Below, piece by piece: positions 9,866 to 19,528 of a stretch of 64,000 nt of DNA. Both the position numbers and the translations under genes were made by a program. Each line of letters starts with the position of its first letter. The first letter of the stretch is position 1. Source of the stretch: Sphingomonas sp. Mn802worker (GTDB lineage Bacteria > Pseudomonadota > Alphaproteobacteria > Sphingomonadales > Sphingomonadaceae); contig NZ_AORY01000002.1 of NCBI RefSeq assembly GCF_000382485.1, positions 243,655 to 307,654 of the forward strand, given 5' to 3'. The notes beneath the pieces are model-generated. The model was not told the origin of the DNA and did not search any database. It was given only the letters and a program-made list of their open reading frames with translations.

Positions 9866-10413
9866 GGTACATATCTCCTCAAGGCCGACCTCGCCTCCGG
9901 CACCACGAGGCTCGGTTGACCATCAAGTTACAGCCCACTAGATCACGCGCGCTTGCAACGAGCGCGAGGTGGGCAGTGCCTGCCTCGTTCGGGGCCGTCG
10001 GTAGGACGGCGGCCCCTTTCAATCGCCGCCATGAACATTGCTGCTCATATTGGCGACCGGCCCCACGAGGCGGGGGAGTCGCTTACACACGTTTATTAGA
10101 GCCCTCCAATACAGGGTGATCCACCGCTGATGCGGGGGAACGACTCTTCGCGTGCTCAATAAGCATACCAATATCGCAGATACTGCCAAGCTCATTTTTC
10201 TCCCAGACCCTCTAATACGTTTCGTCATTTTCTTGAACGCTGCTGCGGATACTTTCCTGCTTTAAAGCCAAGTCCCATCAACCATCTGCACGCGCTACAG
10301 ATTGCGGACACGATGGAGCACAACAGGATGAGTGATCCGATCGGGCATGGCTATGGAAGATAACGCCGCGGCAAAGCCGCGTCGTCAGTCGACGCGGTGC
10401 GTCGCTGGCCGGG
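9866..10413. other. Intergenic region without a convincing gene
   Basis: This 548-base stretch is less GC-rich than its surroundings, especially 10080-10320. It contains a 7-bp GC hairpin (9991-9997 with 10010-10016) followed by TTT, and small inverted repeats near 10367-10400 (CGCGGC-AAA-GCCGCG, then CGCGTCG-TCAGT-CGACGCG). A 69-codon minus frame at 10019-10228 has a hydrophobic start but no supporting features. The upstream region of the 57-residue gene lies within its left end. Confidence 0.6.
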
Positions 10414-10461
10414 CGTGTTGCTGGTGCGCGAAATAGCATGCCGCTATTTCGCGGCAACACG
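10414..10461 (-). terminator. Long hairpin just downstream of tRNA-Gly
   Basis: An 11-bp perfect inner stem (10427-10437 with 10443-10453, loop 10438-10442) sits on an 8-bp perfect outer stem (10414-10421 with 10454-10461), with a 5-base bulge on the left strand. It begins one base past the encoded CCA of the tRNA, on its 3' side. It could act as a processing or termination signal for the tRNA transcript. It has no T-run. Confidence 0.6.
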
Positions 10462-10462
10462 C

Positions 10463-10537
10463 TGGAGCGGGCGAAGGGATTCGAACCCTCGACCCCAACC
10501 TTGGCAAGGTTGTGCTCTACCCCTGAGCTACGCCCGC
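10463..10537 (-). tRNA. tRNA-Gly (GCC)
   Basis: The reverse complement folds as a cloverleaf. The acceptor GCGGGCG pairs with CGCCCGC; there is a D-arm GCTCAGGGGTAGAGC; an anticodon stem CAACC/GGTTG carries loop TTGCCAA with anticodon GCC; and the T-arm contains GGTTCGAATCC. The CCA end is encoded (10463-10465). It stands alone, divergent from the response regulator at 10731. Confidence 0.97.
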
Positions 10538-10730
10538 TCTGGCGTCTTCGGATCGATCGGCGAGAAGCCGTTCCGATCGGGGAGCGGCGCCACTAGCATC
10601 GCCCCCGGGGGTCGGCAATAGCCAATTTCGCGATGCCGCCGCTTTTTGCGCGGCGAAAGGGCCGCGTCGGGCAAATGATCGGCTCACCTCGATTGACCGC
10701 GATCAACCTGACCGATACCCGCCTGTAGCC

Positions 10731-11441
10731 ATGACCGCCCCGACCATCCTGCTCGTCGAGGACGATCCGTCGCTTCGCATGCTGACCGCGCGTGCGTTGC
10801 AGGAGAACGGCTTCCTCGTCCGTCCCGCCTCCGCCGCGCCCGAGATGTGGCTTGCGCTGGAGAACGGCCCCGTCGACCTCGTGCTGCTCGACATCATGCT
10901 GCCGGGCACCAGCGGCATCGACCTGTGTCGCACGCTGCGCCAGAAAAGCGACGTGCCGATCATCTTCATGTCGGCACGCGCGAGCGAGACCGACCGTGTC
11001 GTCGGGCTGGAGCTGGGCGCGGACGATTATATCGCCAAGCCGTTCGGCACGCGCGAGCTCGTCGCGCGCGTCCGCGCGGTGCTGCGCCGCCCGCCGATGG
11101 ACCGGCTGGCGGGCAATGCCGAGCAGGGCGTGCTGACGTTCGACGGCTGGACGATCAACCTGCCCCGGCGCGAGCTGACCAGCCCGACCGGCGCCATCGT
11201 CGACCTGACCGGTGCGGAGTTCGACCTGCTGGTGGTGCTCGCCGACCACGCGCAGCGCGTGATCGCGCGCGAGCGGTTGATCGAATTGTCACGCACGCGG
11301 CTGGGCGACAGCTCCGACCGCTCTATCGACGTGCTGGTCAGCCGGCTGCGCCGCAAGCTCGGCAGCGCGGGCACGCCTGCCCCGATCGTCACCGTGCGCG
11401 GCGTCGGCTACATGCTGAACGTCGCGGTCGAGCGCCAGTAG
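10731..11441 (+). CDS. OmpR/PhoB-family response regulator
   Basis: This 236-residue regulator has an N-terminal receiver domain with the acidic pair in LLVEDDPS, phospho-acceptor D54 in LLDIMLPG, the FMSA switch Ser and the conserved Lys in DDYIAKPF. A winged-helix DNA-binding domain follows (about 135-233), with DLTGAEFDLLVVL and SIDVLVSRLRRKLG typical of the OmpR group. The sensor kinase follows after six bases, so they form a two-component pair. A SulP transporter lies next and may belong to the same transcript. The stimulus cannot be told from sequence. Confidence 0.95.
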   Translation: MTAPTILLVEDDPSLRMLTARALQENGFLVRPASAAPEMWLALENGPVDLVLLDIMLPGTSGIDLCRTLRQKSDVPIIFMSARASETDRVVGLELGADDYIAKPFGTRELVARVRAVLRRPPMDRLAGNAEQGVLTFDGWTINLPRRELTSPTGAIVDLTGAEFDLLVVLADHAQRVIARERLIELSRTRLGDSSDRSIDVLVSRLRRKLGSAGTPAPIVTVRGVGYMLNVAVERQ

Positions 11442-11447
11442 CCCCGC

Positions 11448-12779
11448 TTGCGGCTGCTCCGGCGCCCGGCCTTCGGGCTGCTCGGGCAGGTCGTCGCGAT
11501 CCTGCTCATCACGCTGCTGATCGAGTTCGGCGCGAGCACGATCCTGTACGAGCGCGCGAGCGGCTTCGCGGTGCGCGACGACGAGGCCAATCGCCTCGCC
11601 GAGCATCTGGTGATCAGCCGCCGCCTGCTCGCCGAGCGTCCGGCCGAGCAGCGCGAGACGATGGCAGACGAGCTCACCACCGAGCGTTACGCATTGATCT
11701 GGTCGCCGACGCCGCATCCCACACCCAGGATCGCCCCCGCGCTCGACGAGATGCAGCGCCAGGTATTGGAGTGGGAGCCGTCGTTGCGCGACGCGCACCT
11801 GCAATTGCGGCTGGTGTCGCCGGGGCGGCGATCGGTAGTGACCGGCGGGATGCAGCTGGCGGACGGCAGCTGGGTCTATTTCCGCACGCTCGCCCCGATC
11901 GGCGGGATCAGCTTCGCCGCAGAACGGATCGCGTTGGCGCTGATCCCTGCGATCGCGCTGATGGTGCTGGCAGGCGTCGCGCTCAGGCGCAGTTTCCGCC
12001 CCTTGCGGATGCTCGCCGCCGCCGCTGACCGCGTCGGGCACGGCGTGGTCGAGCCGGTAGAGGTCGACGGGCCCGGCGAGGTGCGCCGCGTCATCAGCGC
12101 GTTCAACGACATGCAGGAGCGTATCCGAGCGCTGATCGCCGGCCGCACGCAGGCGCTCGCCGCGGTCGGCCACGACCTGCGCACCCCGCTCGCCCGCCTC
12201 CACCTGCGCACCGAAGGCTTGCCGCGTGACGATACGCGCACGGCGATCCTCCACGACGTCGCCGAGATGGAGGCGATGATCACCTCGCTGCTCGCGTTTT
12301 TGGGGGGAGCCGAGCCCGAAGCGCCGTCGATGGTCGATCTGGCGGTGCTGTGCGAGACGGTGATCGACGACGCCGCCGATCGCGGCGCGCAGGCGGCGTA
12401 CGAGGGTCCCGATCATCTGGAGCTTTGCGTCCGGCGGCTGTCGATCAAGCGCGCGATGACCAACCTGGTCGAGAATGCGCTTCACTACGGCAGCAGTGTC
12501 ACGCTGACGCTCGCGCGCGAGGATACGGGGGTGGTGATCCGTGTCGCCGACGACGGCCCCGGCATCCCGGAGGACAAATTGCGCGAGGTGCTCGAACCGT
12601 TTGTGCGTCTCGACCCCGCGCGCGGACGCGACACCGTGGGCTTCGGCCTGGGCCTGTCGATCGTCGCCAAGGCGGTGGCGGACGAAGGCGGCACGCTGAC
12701 GCTGTCGAATCGCGCTGCGGGCGGGCTGGAGGCGTGTATCAGCCTGCCGGACACACAAAGAAACAGCGACACACAATAA
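11448..12779 (+). CDS. EnvZ-type sensor histidine kinase
   Basis: The start is a TTG at 11448, six bases after the regulator's stop; no ATG occurs before the first membrane helix. The 443-residue protein has a helix at about 9-28, a periplasmic loop of roughly 130 residues, a second helix (about 160-180) and a HAMP segment. The HisKA H-box AVGHDLRTPLARL has its phospho-acceptor at H242. HATPase_c boxes are N (NLVENAL), G1 (ADDGPGIP), F (LEPFVRLD) and G2 (GFGLGLSIV). It should phosphorylate the adjacent regulator. The architecture matches EnvZ-like kinases, whose ligands vary. Confidence 0.94.
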   Translation: MRLLRRPAFGLLGQVVAILLITLLIEFGASTILYERASGFAVRDDEANRLAEHLVISRRLLAERPAEQRETMADELTTERYALIWSPTPHPTPRIAPALDEMQRQVLEWEPSLRDAHLQLRLVSPGRRSVVTGGMQLADGSWVYFRTLAPIGGISFAAERIALALIPAIALMVLAGVALRRSFRPLRMLAAAADRVGHGVVEPVEVDGPGEVRRVISAFNDMQERIRALIAGRTQALAAVGHDLRTPLARLHLRTEGLPRDDTRTAILHDVAEMEAMITSLLAFLGGAEPEAPSMVDLAVLCETVIDDAADRGAQAAYEGPDHLELCVRRLSIKRAMTNLVENALHYGSSVTLTLAREDTGVVIRVADDGPGIPEDKLREVLEPFVRLDPARGRDTVGFGLGLSIVAKAVADEGGTLTLSNRAAGGLEACISLPDTQRNSDTQ

Positions 12780-12852
12780 CACACCGTTGCCGAGCAACAG
12801 CAACGCCCGGTTGATACTCGGTCACATTCGACAAGGATGGGGAGAGTGGCTC

Positions 12853-14409
12853 GTGGTGTCAGCTGTTGCGCTCGCGGATGCCGCCCGGCCCGGCGTATCG
12901 GTCCCATCCCGACAGTTCTTCGCGCGTGACCTGACCGCGTCGATCGTCGTCTTTCTGGTCGCGATGCCGCTCTGCATGGGAATCGCGGTCGCCTCGGGCG
13001 TGTCGCCGGAGAAGGGGCTGATCACCGGTATCATCGGCGGCCTCATCGTCGGGATGCTGGCCGGATCGCCCTTGCAGGTCAGCGGCCCCGCGGCCGGCCT
13101 CGCCGTCATCGTCTATGAACTGGTGCGCGATCAGGGGCTGAGCGCGCTCGGGCCGATCCTGCTGCTCGCGGGCGCGATCCAGCTGATGGCGGGCATCTTC
13201 CGCCTCGGCGGCTGGTTTCGCGCCATCTCGCCTGCAGTGGTGCACGGCATGCTCGCCGGCATCGGCGTGCTGATCGTTGCGGGGCAATTTCACGTCCTGT
13301 TCGATGCCAAACCGTTACCGAGCGGATTGCAGAACCTGTCGGCGGCGCCTGCGCGGCTGTTCGGCCTGTCGCCGTTCAACCTTCAGGCGACCGAGATCGC
13401 GTTCGGCATCGGCCTTGCCACCATCGCCGCGATGCTGGCGTGGGAGAAGTTCCGCCCGGCCTCGCTTCGGCTGTTGCCCGGCGCGCTGGTCGGCGTGCTG
13501 ACGGGAACGCTACTCGCGGTCACGCTCGGGCTCGATGTGGCGCGCGTGCAGGTGCCCGCCTCGATCACCGCCGCGCTTGCGCCGCCCGCCGCCGGCTTCT
13601 GGGCGCAGTGGCTTGATCCCGCGATCCTGACCGCCGCGCTCGCGATCGCATTCATTGCTTCGGCCGAAACGCTCTTGTCCGCCGCGGCAGTCGACAAGAT
13701 GCACGACGGTGTGCGCACCGACTATAACAAGGAACTGCGTGCGCAGGGTGTCGGCAACATGCTGTGCGGACTCGCCGGATCGTTGCCGATGACGGGCGTG
13801 ATCGTGCGCTCGTCCGCCAACGTGCAGGCGGGCGCGGTGACGCGCGCGTCGGCGATCCTGCACGGCGCGTGGATCCTCGGCTTCGTTGCACTTCTGCCGT
13901 GGCTGCTGCGCGAGATCCCGATGGCGGCGCTCGGCGCGATCCTGGTCGTGACCGGCTTTCGCCTCGTCAGCCTCGACCATGCACGGCATCTGATGCGCGA
14001 CCACGGGCTACTGCCGGTGCTGATCTGGGCAGCGACGCTGATCACCGTCGTCACCACTGATCTGTTGACCGGCGTGCTGGTCGGCATCGCGCTCACCACG
14101 CTGGAGCTGGTGCCACATCTCAGCCGTCTGCGGCTGCGTGTGGTGGAGGGTGGCGATGCCGAGCGTCACGCGATCGCGCTGAACGGCACGGCGACGTTCC
14201 TGACGCTGCCGAAACTGTCCGACACGCTCGACCGCGCACCCGCGGGCACGCCCGTCGCACTCGATGTCTCGGGCCTGCGTGCAGCCGACCATACCAGCGC
14301 GGAGATGCTGCGCGACTGGCTGCAGCGGCGGCGTCAGGCGGGCGGCAGCGTCGACGTGACCGGTGCCAGTGGCAGGATCGCCACACTGACCGCCGCCGCG
14401 GCGCATTGA
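12853..14409 (+). CDS. SulP-family anion transporter with C-terminal STAS domain
   Basis: I choose the GTG at 12853, eight bases after GGGGAG (12839-12844), giving 518 residues; a GTG one codon later is equally possible. The membrane part has about 10-12 helices with SulP features (AMPLCMGIAVASGVSPEKGL, SGPAAGLAVIVYELV, AETLLSAAAVDKMHDG). A STAS domain occupies roughly the last 90 residues (ALDVSGLRAADHTSAEML). SulP proteins carry sulfate, bicarbonate or other anions, and the substrate here is not determinable. It follows the two-component genes on the same strand with a 73-base gap. Confidence 0.9.
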   Translation: MVSAVALADAARPGVSVPSRQFFARDLTASIVVFLVAMPLCMGIAVASGVSPEKGLITGIIGGLIVGMLAGSPLQVSGPAAGLAVIVYELVRDQGLSALGPILLLAGAIQLMAGIFRLGGWFRAISPAVVHGMLAGIGVLIVAGQFHVLFDAKPLPSGLQNLSAAPARLFGLSPFNLQATEIAFGIGLATIAAMLAWEKFRPASLRLLPGALVGVLTGTLLAVTLGLDVARVQVPASITAALAPPAAGFWAQWLDPAILTAALAIAFIASAETLLSAAAVDKMHDGVRTDYNKELRAQGVGNMLCGLAGSLPMTGVIVRSSANVQAGAVTRASAILHGAWILGFVALLPWLLREIPMAALGAILVVTGFRLVSLDHARHLMRDHGLLPVLIWAATLITVVTTDLLTGVLVGIALTTLELVPHLSRLRLRVVEGGDAERHAIALNGTATFLTLPKLSDTLDRAPAGTPVALDVSGLRAADHTSAEMLRDWLQRRRQAGGSVDVTGASGRIATLTAAAAH

Positions 14410-14552
14410 TGCACGTTGCCGCTTGATGTGAAGGAAAACGCCCGATAGCTTTCCCTTCGCAGGTGCAGCACTGCCCGCTCAACTGGTGAGAGCCGTGAGT
14501 GAGAGCAAGCGTGCCGGCAAGCAGGAGGAGCCTCTACAACAAGGAGGTTCCG

Positions 14553-15398
14553 ATGAAGTACGTTCTGATATCCGCGCTCGCCCTGTTAGGTGTCGCAACG
14601 CCTGCCGTCGCGCAGGAAACCGCCCCGCCGAAGCCCGTCACCGTGACGGGGAGCGTTGCGCTTTTGACCGACTACCGCCTGCGCGGCGTGTCGCAGACCG
14701 ACAAGGAAGGCGCGATCCAGGGCGGGATCACCATCACGCACGAAAGCGGTTTGTACGGCGGCGCCTGGGCGTCGAACCTCGCGGGCTGGGGTACGTTCGG
14801 CGGCTCGAACATGGAGCTCGACCTGATCGGCGGGTACAAGGTGCCGATCGGCGGCGGCGCGGCGCTCGACGTCGGACTGACGTGGTATATGTATCCGGGC
14901 GGCGCATCGAAGACCGACTTCGCCGAACCCTTCGCCAAATTGTCGGGCACGGTGGGTCCGGCCTCGCTGCTGGTCGGCGTCGCCTATGCGCCCAAGCAGG
15001 AGGCGATCGGCAAATGGTACAATTCCGCTGCCGACTATGCCACCGGCATCCCCAACCGCCCCAACAAGAAGAACGACAACCTCTACCTGTGGGGTGACGC
15101 CGCCGCCGCGATCCCGACGACGCCCGTGACGCTGAAGGCGCATCTGGGTTATTCGAAGGGCAATTCGGGTCTCGGCCCCAACGGCACGAGCCCGGCGCCG
15201 ACGGGCGAGTATCTCGACTGGATGCTCGGCGCCGATCTCGCCATCCACGGCACGCCGCTGACGCTCAGCGCGGCCTATATCGATACCGACATCAGCAACC
15301 GCGAATCAGCCTACCTCAAGCCCAATTTCGCCAGCACCAAGAACGGCAGCACGATTGCGGGGTCGACCGCATTGTTCTCGATCAGCGCGGCATTCTGA
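14553..15398 (+). CDS. TorF-family putative outer-membrane porin
   Basis: The ATG at 14553 has AAGGAGG five bases upstream and gives a 281-residue protein. A signal peptide (MKYVLISALALLGVATPAVA-QE) is followed by the family hallmark VALLTDYRLRGVSQTDKEGAIQGG, then beta strands and a C-terminal Phe (SISAAF) typical of outer-membrane barrels. The family (TIGR02001-type) is annotated as a putative porin of unknown solute. It is downstream of the SulP transporter, 143 bases away. An imperfect GC hairpin follows. Confidence 0.9.
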   Translation: MKYVLISALALLGVATPAVAQETAPPKPVTVTGSVALLTDYRLRGVSQTDKEGAIQGGITITHESGLYGGAWASNLAGWGTFGGSNMELDLIGGYKVPIGGGAALDVGLTWYMYPGGASKTDFAEPFAKLSGTVGPASLLVGVAYAPKQEAIGKWYNSAADYATGIPNRPNKKNDNLYLWGDAAAAIPTTPVTLKAHLGYSKGNSGLGPNGTSPAPTGEYLDWMLGADLAIHGTPLTLSAAYIDTDISNRESAYLKPNFASTKNGSTIAGSTALFSISAAF

Positions 15399-15413
15399 GG
15401 CGACGCAAACGAG

Positions 15414-15443
15414 CGGGGAGGGGGGTTTGTATCCCCGTCCCCG
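15414..15443 (+). terminator. Imperfect hairpin after the TorF-like gene
   Basis: CGGGGA plus GGGG (15414-15423) can pair with CCCC and TCCCCG (15433-15436 and 15438-15443), with one bulged G. The following sequence TTCCCAC is only weakly T-rich. It is a possible terminator separating the porin from the thioredoxin-like operon. Confidence 0.45.
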
Positions 15444-15479
15444 TTCCCACATAAGGGCGCACGCAATCAGGAGCAGCCC

Positions 15480-16391
15480 TTGGCGACGTTAGGCATGTCA
15501 CCGGCCGAGAAAGAGGCCATTCAATCATTCCGCTCGGACGTCGTCGAGCCGTCGATGACCAAGCTGGTCATTATCGATTTCTGGGCCGAGTGGTGCGGGC
15601 CGTGCAAGGCGCTGACCCCCGTGCTGGAAAAGGTCGCCGAGGCCTATGCCGACAAGGGTGTCGTGCTGGCGAAGGTCGATACCGACAAGAACCAGTTCAT
15701 CGCGGCGCAATTCCAAATCAAGTCGATCCCGACCGTCTACGCGATGTTCCAGGGACAACTGGTCGCCGACCTGACCAGCGCACGCACCGAATCGCAGCTG
15801 CGCACGATGCTCGATCAGCTGCTGCGCCAGTTGCCGATCGAAGGCGAGGCGCAGTCGCAGGAGGCCGAGCTGGAGCCCTTGGTGCAGATGGGCGAGGACG
15901 TGCTGGCCTCCGGCGATGCCGAGCGTGCGCTGTCGATCTTCGATCAATTGGCCGAGATGGCGCCCGAGCATCATGCGGTCGTCTCGGGCCGCGTCCGCGC
16001 GCTGGTGGCGCTGGGGATGATCGATGAGGCGGAAGCGATGATCGCGGCGATGCCCGACGATCTGGCCAAGCTGCCCGACATCGAGCGCGCGCGCGCGGCA
16101 CTGGCACTCGCGCGGTCGGCACCTGCGGTCGACGATCTCGCGCCCCTGCACGCTGCGGTCGCCGCCGACCCCGACAATTACCAGGCGCGCTTCGACCTCG
16201 CCAACGCGCAGATGGCGGCGGGTGACCGCGACGCCGCCGCCGACGGCTTCCTCCACATCACCGCCGCCGATCGCGCATGGAACGAGGGCGCCGCACGTCA
16301 GCAGCTGCTCAAGCTGTTCGAGGTCGTCGGGCTCGAGGATCCGTGGGTCTCGGCGCAGCGCCGCCGGCTGTCGGCGATCCTGTTCGGATGA
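15480..16391 (+). CDS. Thioredoxin-TPR chaperone of the CnoX/YbbN type
   Basis: The TTG start at 15480 follows AGGAGC at normal spacing and gives 303 residues. An N-terminal thioredoxin domain has the full active site WCGPC (C39, C42) and the cis-proline in SIPTVYA. It is followed by TPR-like helices to the end. CnoX/YbbN proteins are cytoplasmic holdases that hand over-oxidised clients to GroEL. The intact CXXC suggests real redox activity, unlike E. coli CnoX. The stop overlaps the next start (ATGA), so it is translationally coupled to a LON-domain protein. Confidence 0.9.
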   Translation: MATLGMSPAEKEAIQSFRSDVVEPSMTKLVIIDFWAEWCGPCKALTPVLEKVAEAYADKGVVLAKVDTDKNQFIAAQFQIKSIPTVYAMFQGQLVADLTSARTESQLRTMLDQLLRQLPIEGEAQSQEAELEPLVQMGEDVLASGDAERALSIFDQLAEMAPEHHAVVSGRVRALVALGMIDEAEAMIAAMPDDLAKLPDIERARAALALARSAPAVDDLAPLHAAVAADPDNYQARFDLANAQMAAGDRDAAADGFLHITAADRAWNEGAARQQLLKLFEVVGLEDPWVSAQRRRLSAILFG

Positions 16392-17005
16392 CGCGCACGC
16401 GGCTTTCGATCTTTCCGCTACCCGGCGCGCTGCTGTTCCCCGGCATGCACCTGCCGCTCCACATCTTCGAGCCGCGCTACCGCGCGATGATGTCGGACGC
16501 GATGGCCCGCGACCGCCGCATCGGGATGATCCAGCCGCGCCCTGACAGCGACCCGCAGGACCCCGATCTGTTCGACATCGGCTGCGTCGGGCGGATCGCC
16601 GAGTTCGAGGCGATGGAGGACGGGCGCTACAATCTGATCCTTGAAGGCGTGGCGCTGTTCCGCGTTGTGGACGAGCTCGACGTCTCGACCGCGTTCCGAC
16701 AGGTCGAGGCGGAGTTGCTGCCGGTCGAAGGCGACCAGACACTGGCGCTGGGCGAGCGTGCCTCGCTCGAACTCGAATCGAAGCGATTTGCCGAGGCGCT
16801 GGGCTATGCGGTTGACTGGGACTCGGTTGGTCGGCTCGACGATGCCGCGCTGGTCAACGGTGTCGCGCAGATCGCACCATTCGATGTCGCGGCAAAACAG
16901 GCGCTGCTCGAATCGAAGGGCATCTCGGCGCGCTGCGAGTTGCTGGTGCAATTGATGCAATTCTTTGGCCGCCACGATGGCGATGAGCGGGTCACGCTTC
17001 AGTGA
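16388..17005 (+). CDS. LON peptidase substrate-binding domain protein
   Basis: This 205-residue protein is the stand-alone N-terminal domain of Lon (LON_substr_bdg). The signature [29 protein letters not shown] opens the protein, and GCVGRI and [14 protein letters not shown] follow. No ATPase or peptidase domain is present. The ATG overlaps the stop of the CnoX-like gene, and its own stop overlaps the GTG of the Trm112-like gene, so the three form a tight operon. The biochemical role of these orphan domains in bacteria is not established; pairing with a chaperone suggests protein quality control. Confidence 0.92.
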   Translation: MTRTRLSIFPLPGALLFPGMHLPLHIFEPRYRAMMSDAMARDRRIGMIQPRPDSDPQDPDLFDIGCVGRIAEFEAMEDGRYNLILEGVALFRVVDELDVSTAFRQVEAELLPVEGDQTLALGERASLELESKRFAEALGYAVDWDSVGRLDDAALVNGVAQIAPFDVAAKQALLESKGISARCELLVQLMQFFGRHDGDERVTLQ

Positions 17006-17190
17006 GCGGGGCTGCCATAACAGGCGAGCTCGACCCGTGGTTGCTGGATAAGCTCGTCTGTCCGGTAACGCGCACGCCGCTACGCTACGATCGTCATGCA
17101 GGCGAGTTGATCTCTGACGCCGCCGGCGTCGCATACCCGATCCGCGACGGTGTCCCGGTCATGCTGATCGAGGAAGCACGCGCGTTGTAG
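17002..17190 (+). CDS. Trm112-family small zinc-ribbon-like protein
   Basis: This 62-residue protein starts at a GTG overlapping the preceding stop. It shows the Trm112 pattern [17 protein letters not shown], then [19 protein letters not shown]. The first Cys and Pro are kept, but the usual second Cys of the CPxCK motif is replaced (CPVTRTP), so zinc binding is doubtful. Eukaryotic and archaeal Trm112 activates methyltransferases; the bacterial versions are uncharacterised. It is convergent with msrA after ten bases. Confidence 0.88.
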   Translation: MSGAAITGELDPWLLDKLVCPVTRTPLRYDRHAGELISDAAGVAYPIRDGVPVMLIEEARAL

Positions 17191-17200
17191 GCTAAGCGGC

Positions 17201-17845
17201 TCAGACCGCCAGCTTCGGAAATCCTGCGCGAAAAGCCGCTACCTTGGGCCTGTCCCACGTCACGATATACGGATGTGTTGGATTCCGGTCGAAGAAGTTC
17301 TGATGGTACGCCTCGGCCGGGAAGAAGGCGCCACGCTCGACCTTAGTTGCGATCGCGCGCGGAAACACGTGGGCGTTGCTCAACTGGTGGATGTACGCCG
17401 CGGCAACGCGTGCTTGATCGGGTGATTGCGCGAAGATTGCCGAACGATAGCTGGTGCCGCTGTCCGGTCCCTGCCGGTTTACCTGCGTCGGATCATGCGC
17501 GATCGAAAAGTAGACACGCAGCAGCGTTGCATAGCTGACCTGCCGCGGATCGTAGCTGATGCGAACCGCCTCGGCATGGCGCGTCGTCTCGCTGCTGACC
17601 GCAGTGTAATTGGCGGTCGCGCGCGTGCCGCCGGCGTAGCCCGCGGTGACCGACTTCACCCCGCGCACATGCTCGAACACCGCTTCCATCCCCCAGAAGC
17701 ATCCCCCGGCGAGCACTGCGGTCTGCATCCCCGTACCGGCGGGCACGTCCACGGCCGCGACGGGGATCGGCACCGCGCGCTCAGCCTGTGCGGTTCCACA
17801 GGCGCTCAACATCAGCGCGGCGGCTAGGAGAGGGCGATAGTTCAT
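17201..17845 (-). CDS. msrA: Lipoprotein peptide-methionine (S)-S-oxide reductase MsrA
   Basis: MsrA reduces methionine-S-sulfoxide in oxidised proteins. The 214-residue product has a lipoprotein signal with LSAC (C16) and the catalytic motif GGCFWG (C49), followed by GVKSVTAGYAGG and YHQNFFDRNP. C16 and C49 are the only cysteines, so no resolving Cys is present and an outside thiol must recycle the enzyme. The lipobox places it in the periplasm rather than the cytoplasm. No Shine-Dalgarno precedes the ATG, but TATATA ends seven bases upstream, so a leaderless transcript is possible. A 44-residue ORF lies upstream on the same strand. Confidence 0.93.
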   Translation of the reverse strand: MNYRPLLAAALMLSACGTAQAERAVPIPVAAVDVPAGTGMQTAVLAGGCFWGMEAVFEHVRGVKSVTAGYAGGTRATANYTAVSSETTRHAEAVRISYDPRQVSYATLLRVYFSIAHDPTQVNRQGPDSGTSYRSAIFAQSPDQARVAAAYIHQLSNAHVFPRAIATKVERGAFFPAEAYHQNFFDRNPTHPYIVTWDRPKVAAFRAGFPKLAV

Positions 17846-17884
17846 TTTACGTATATAGGTCAGCGACTTGCGTGCTGCCAGAGG

Positions 17885-18019
17885 TCAGCGTTCCGCGTGA
17901 ACGGCAGGCTGGTGCACCGGGTTCGCCGATGCGGCGGGTTGCAGCGCCAACAAGCCAGCCGCGCCGATCGCGAACCCACCGGCGAACTGCCAGAAGAAGC
18001 TGGTCTTGAAGAGGCGCAT
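17885..18019 (-). CDS. Small 44-residue membrane or exported peptide
   Basis: The ATG at 18019 has a modest AGGA at about nine bases. The peptide begins with MRLFKTSFFWQFAGG, has one hydrophobic segment of about 20 residues (FAIGAAGLLALQPAASA), then a short His/Pro-containing tail ending HAER. The AASA-NP boundary could be a signal-peptidase site, leaving a mature peptide of only about a dozen residues; otherwise it is a single-pass membrane peptide. I do not recognise it. It lies 39 bases upstream of msrA on the same strand. Confidence 0.5.
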   Translation of the reverse strand: MRLFKTSFFWQFAGGFAIGAAGLLALQPAASANPVHQPAVHAER

Positions 18020-18180
18020 CGGTCGTGTTCCTGCTGCGATCCGCCCACCCGCTCATAACGAACGCGCAATGCGGACCCGGTTTCCATATGGTCGAAATAG
18101 GCTGGCGAGGATGAACCGACGCTGGTTCTCCTGTTCATCTGCCAGCGATGTAGACGCGAGCGCTACCCAGCGGCAATGTG

Positions 18181-18200
18181 AACGATCGAAAGTGATCGTT
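18181..18200. other. 7-bp inverted repeat downstream of the aminotransferase gene
   Basis: AACGATC (18181-18187) and GATCGTT (18194-18200) flank six bases in the 255-base gap between the aminotransferase stop and the small ORF at 18019. It could be a weak terminator or an operator; no T-run is present. The rest of the gap shows nothing recognisable. Confidence 0.35.
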
Positions 18201-18274
18201 TCACGATCCGGCGATCAGCGAGTTGTGACAGGTGGGAGATGGGCCAAAGATGCGCCGTTAGACTCGCCGCCGGA

Positions 18275-19528
<1,254 letters not shown>

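Noticed and set aside
10019..10228. A 69-codon minus frame with a hydrophobic start in the gap before tRNA-Gly
   Set aside because: An internal ATG has a purine-rich stretch nearby, but the peptide is not recognisable, has mixed composition and no conserved-looking motif. Chance is the simpler reading.
11289..12803. A 504-codon minus-strand open frame opposite the histidine kinase
   Set aside because: The plus strand encodes every kinase motif. The antisense product is compositionally biased and has no ribosome-binding site.
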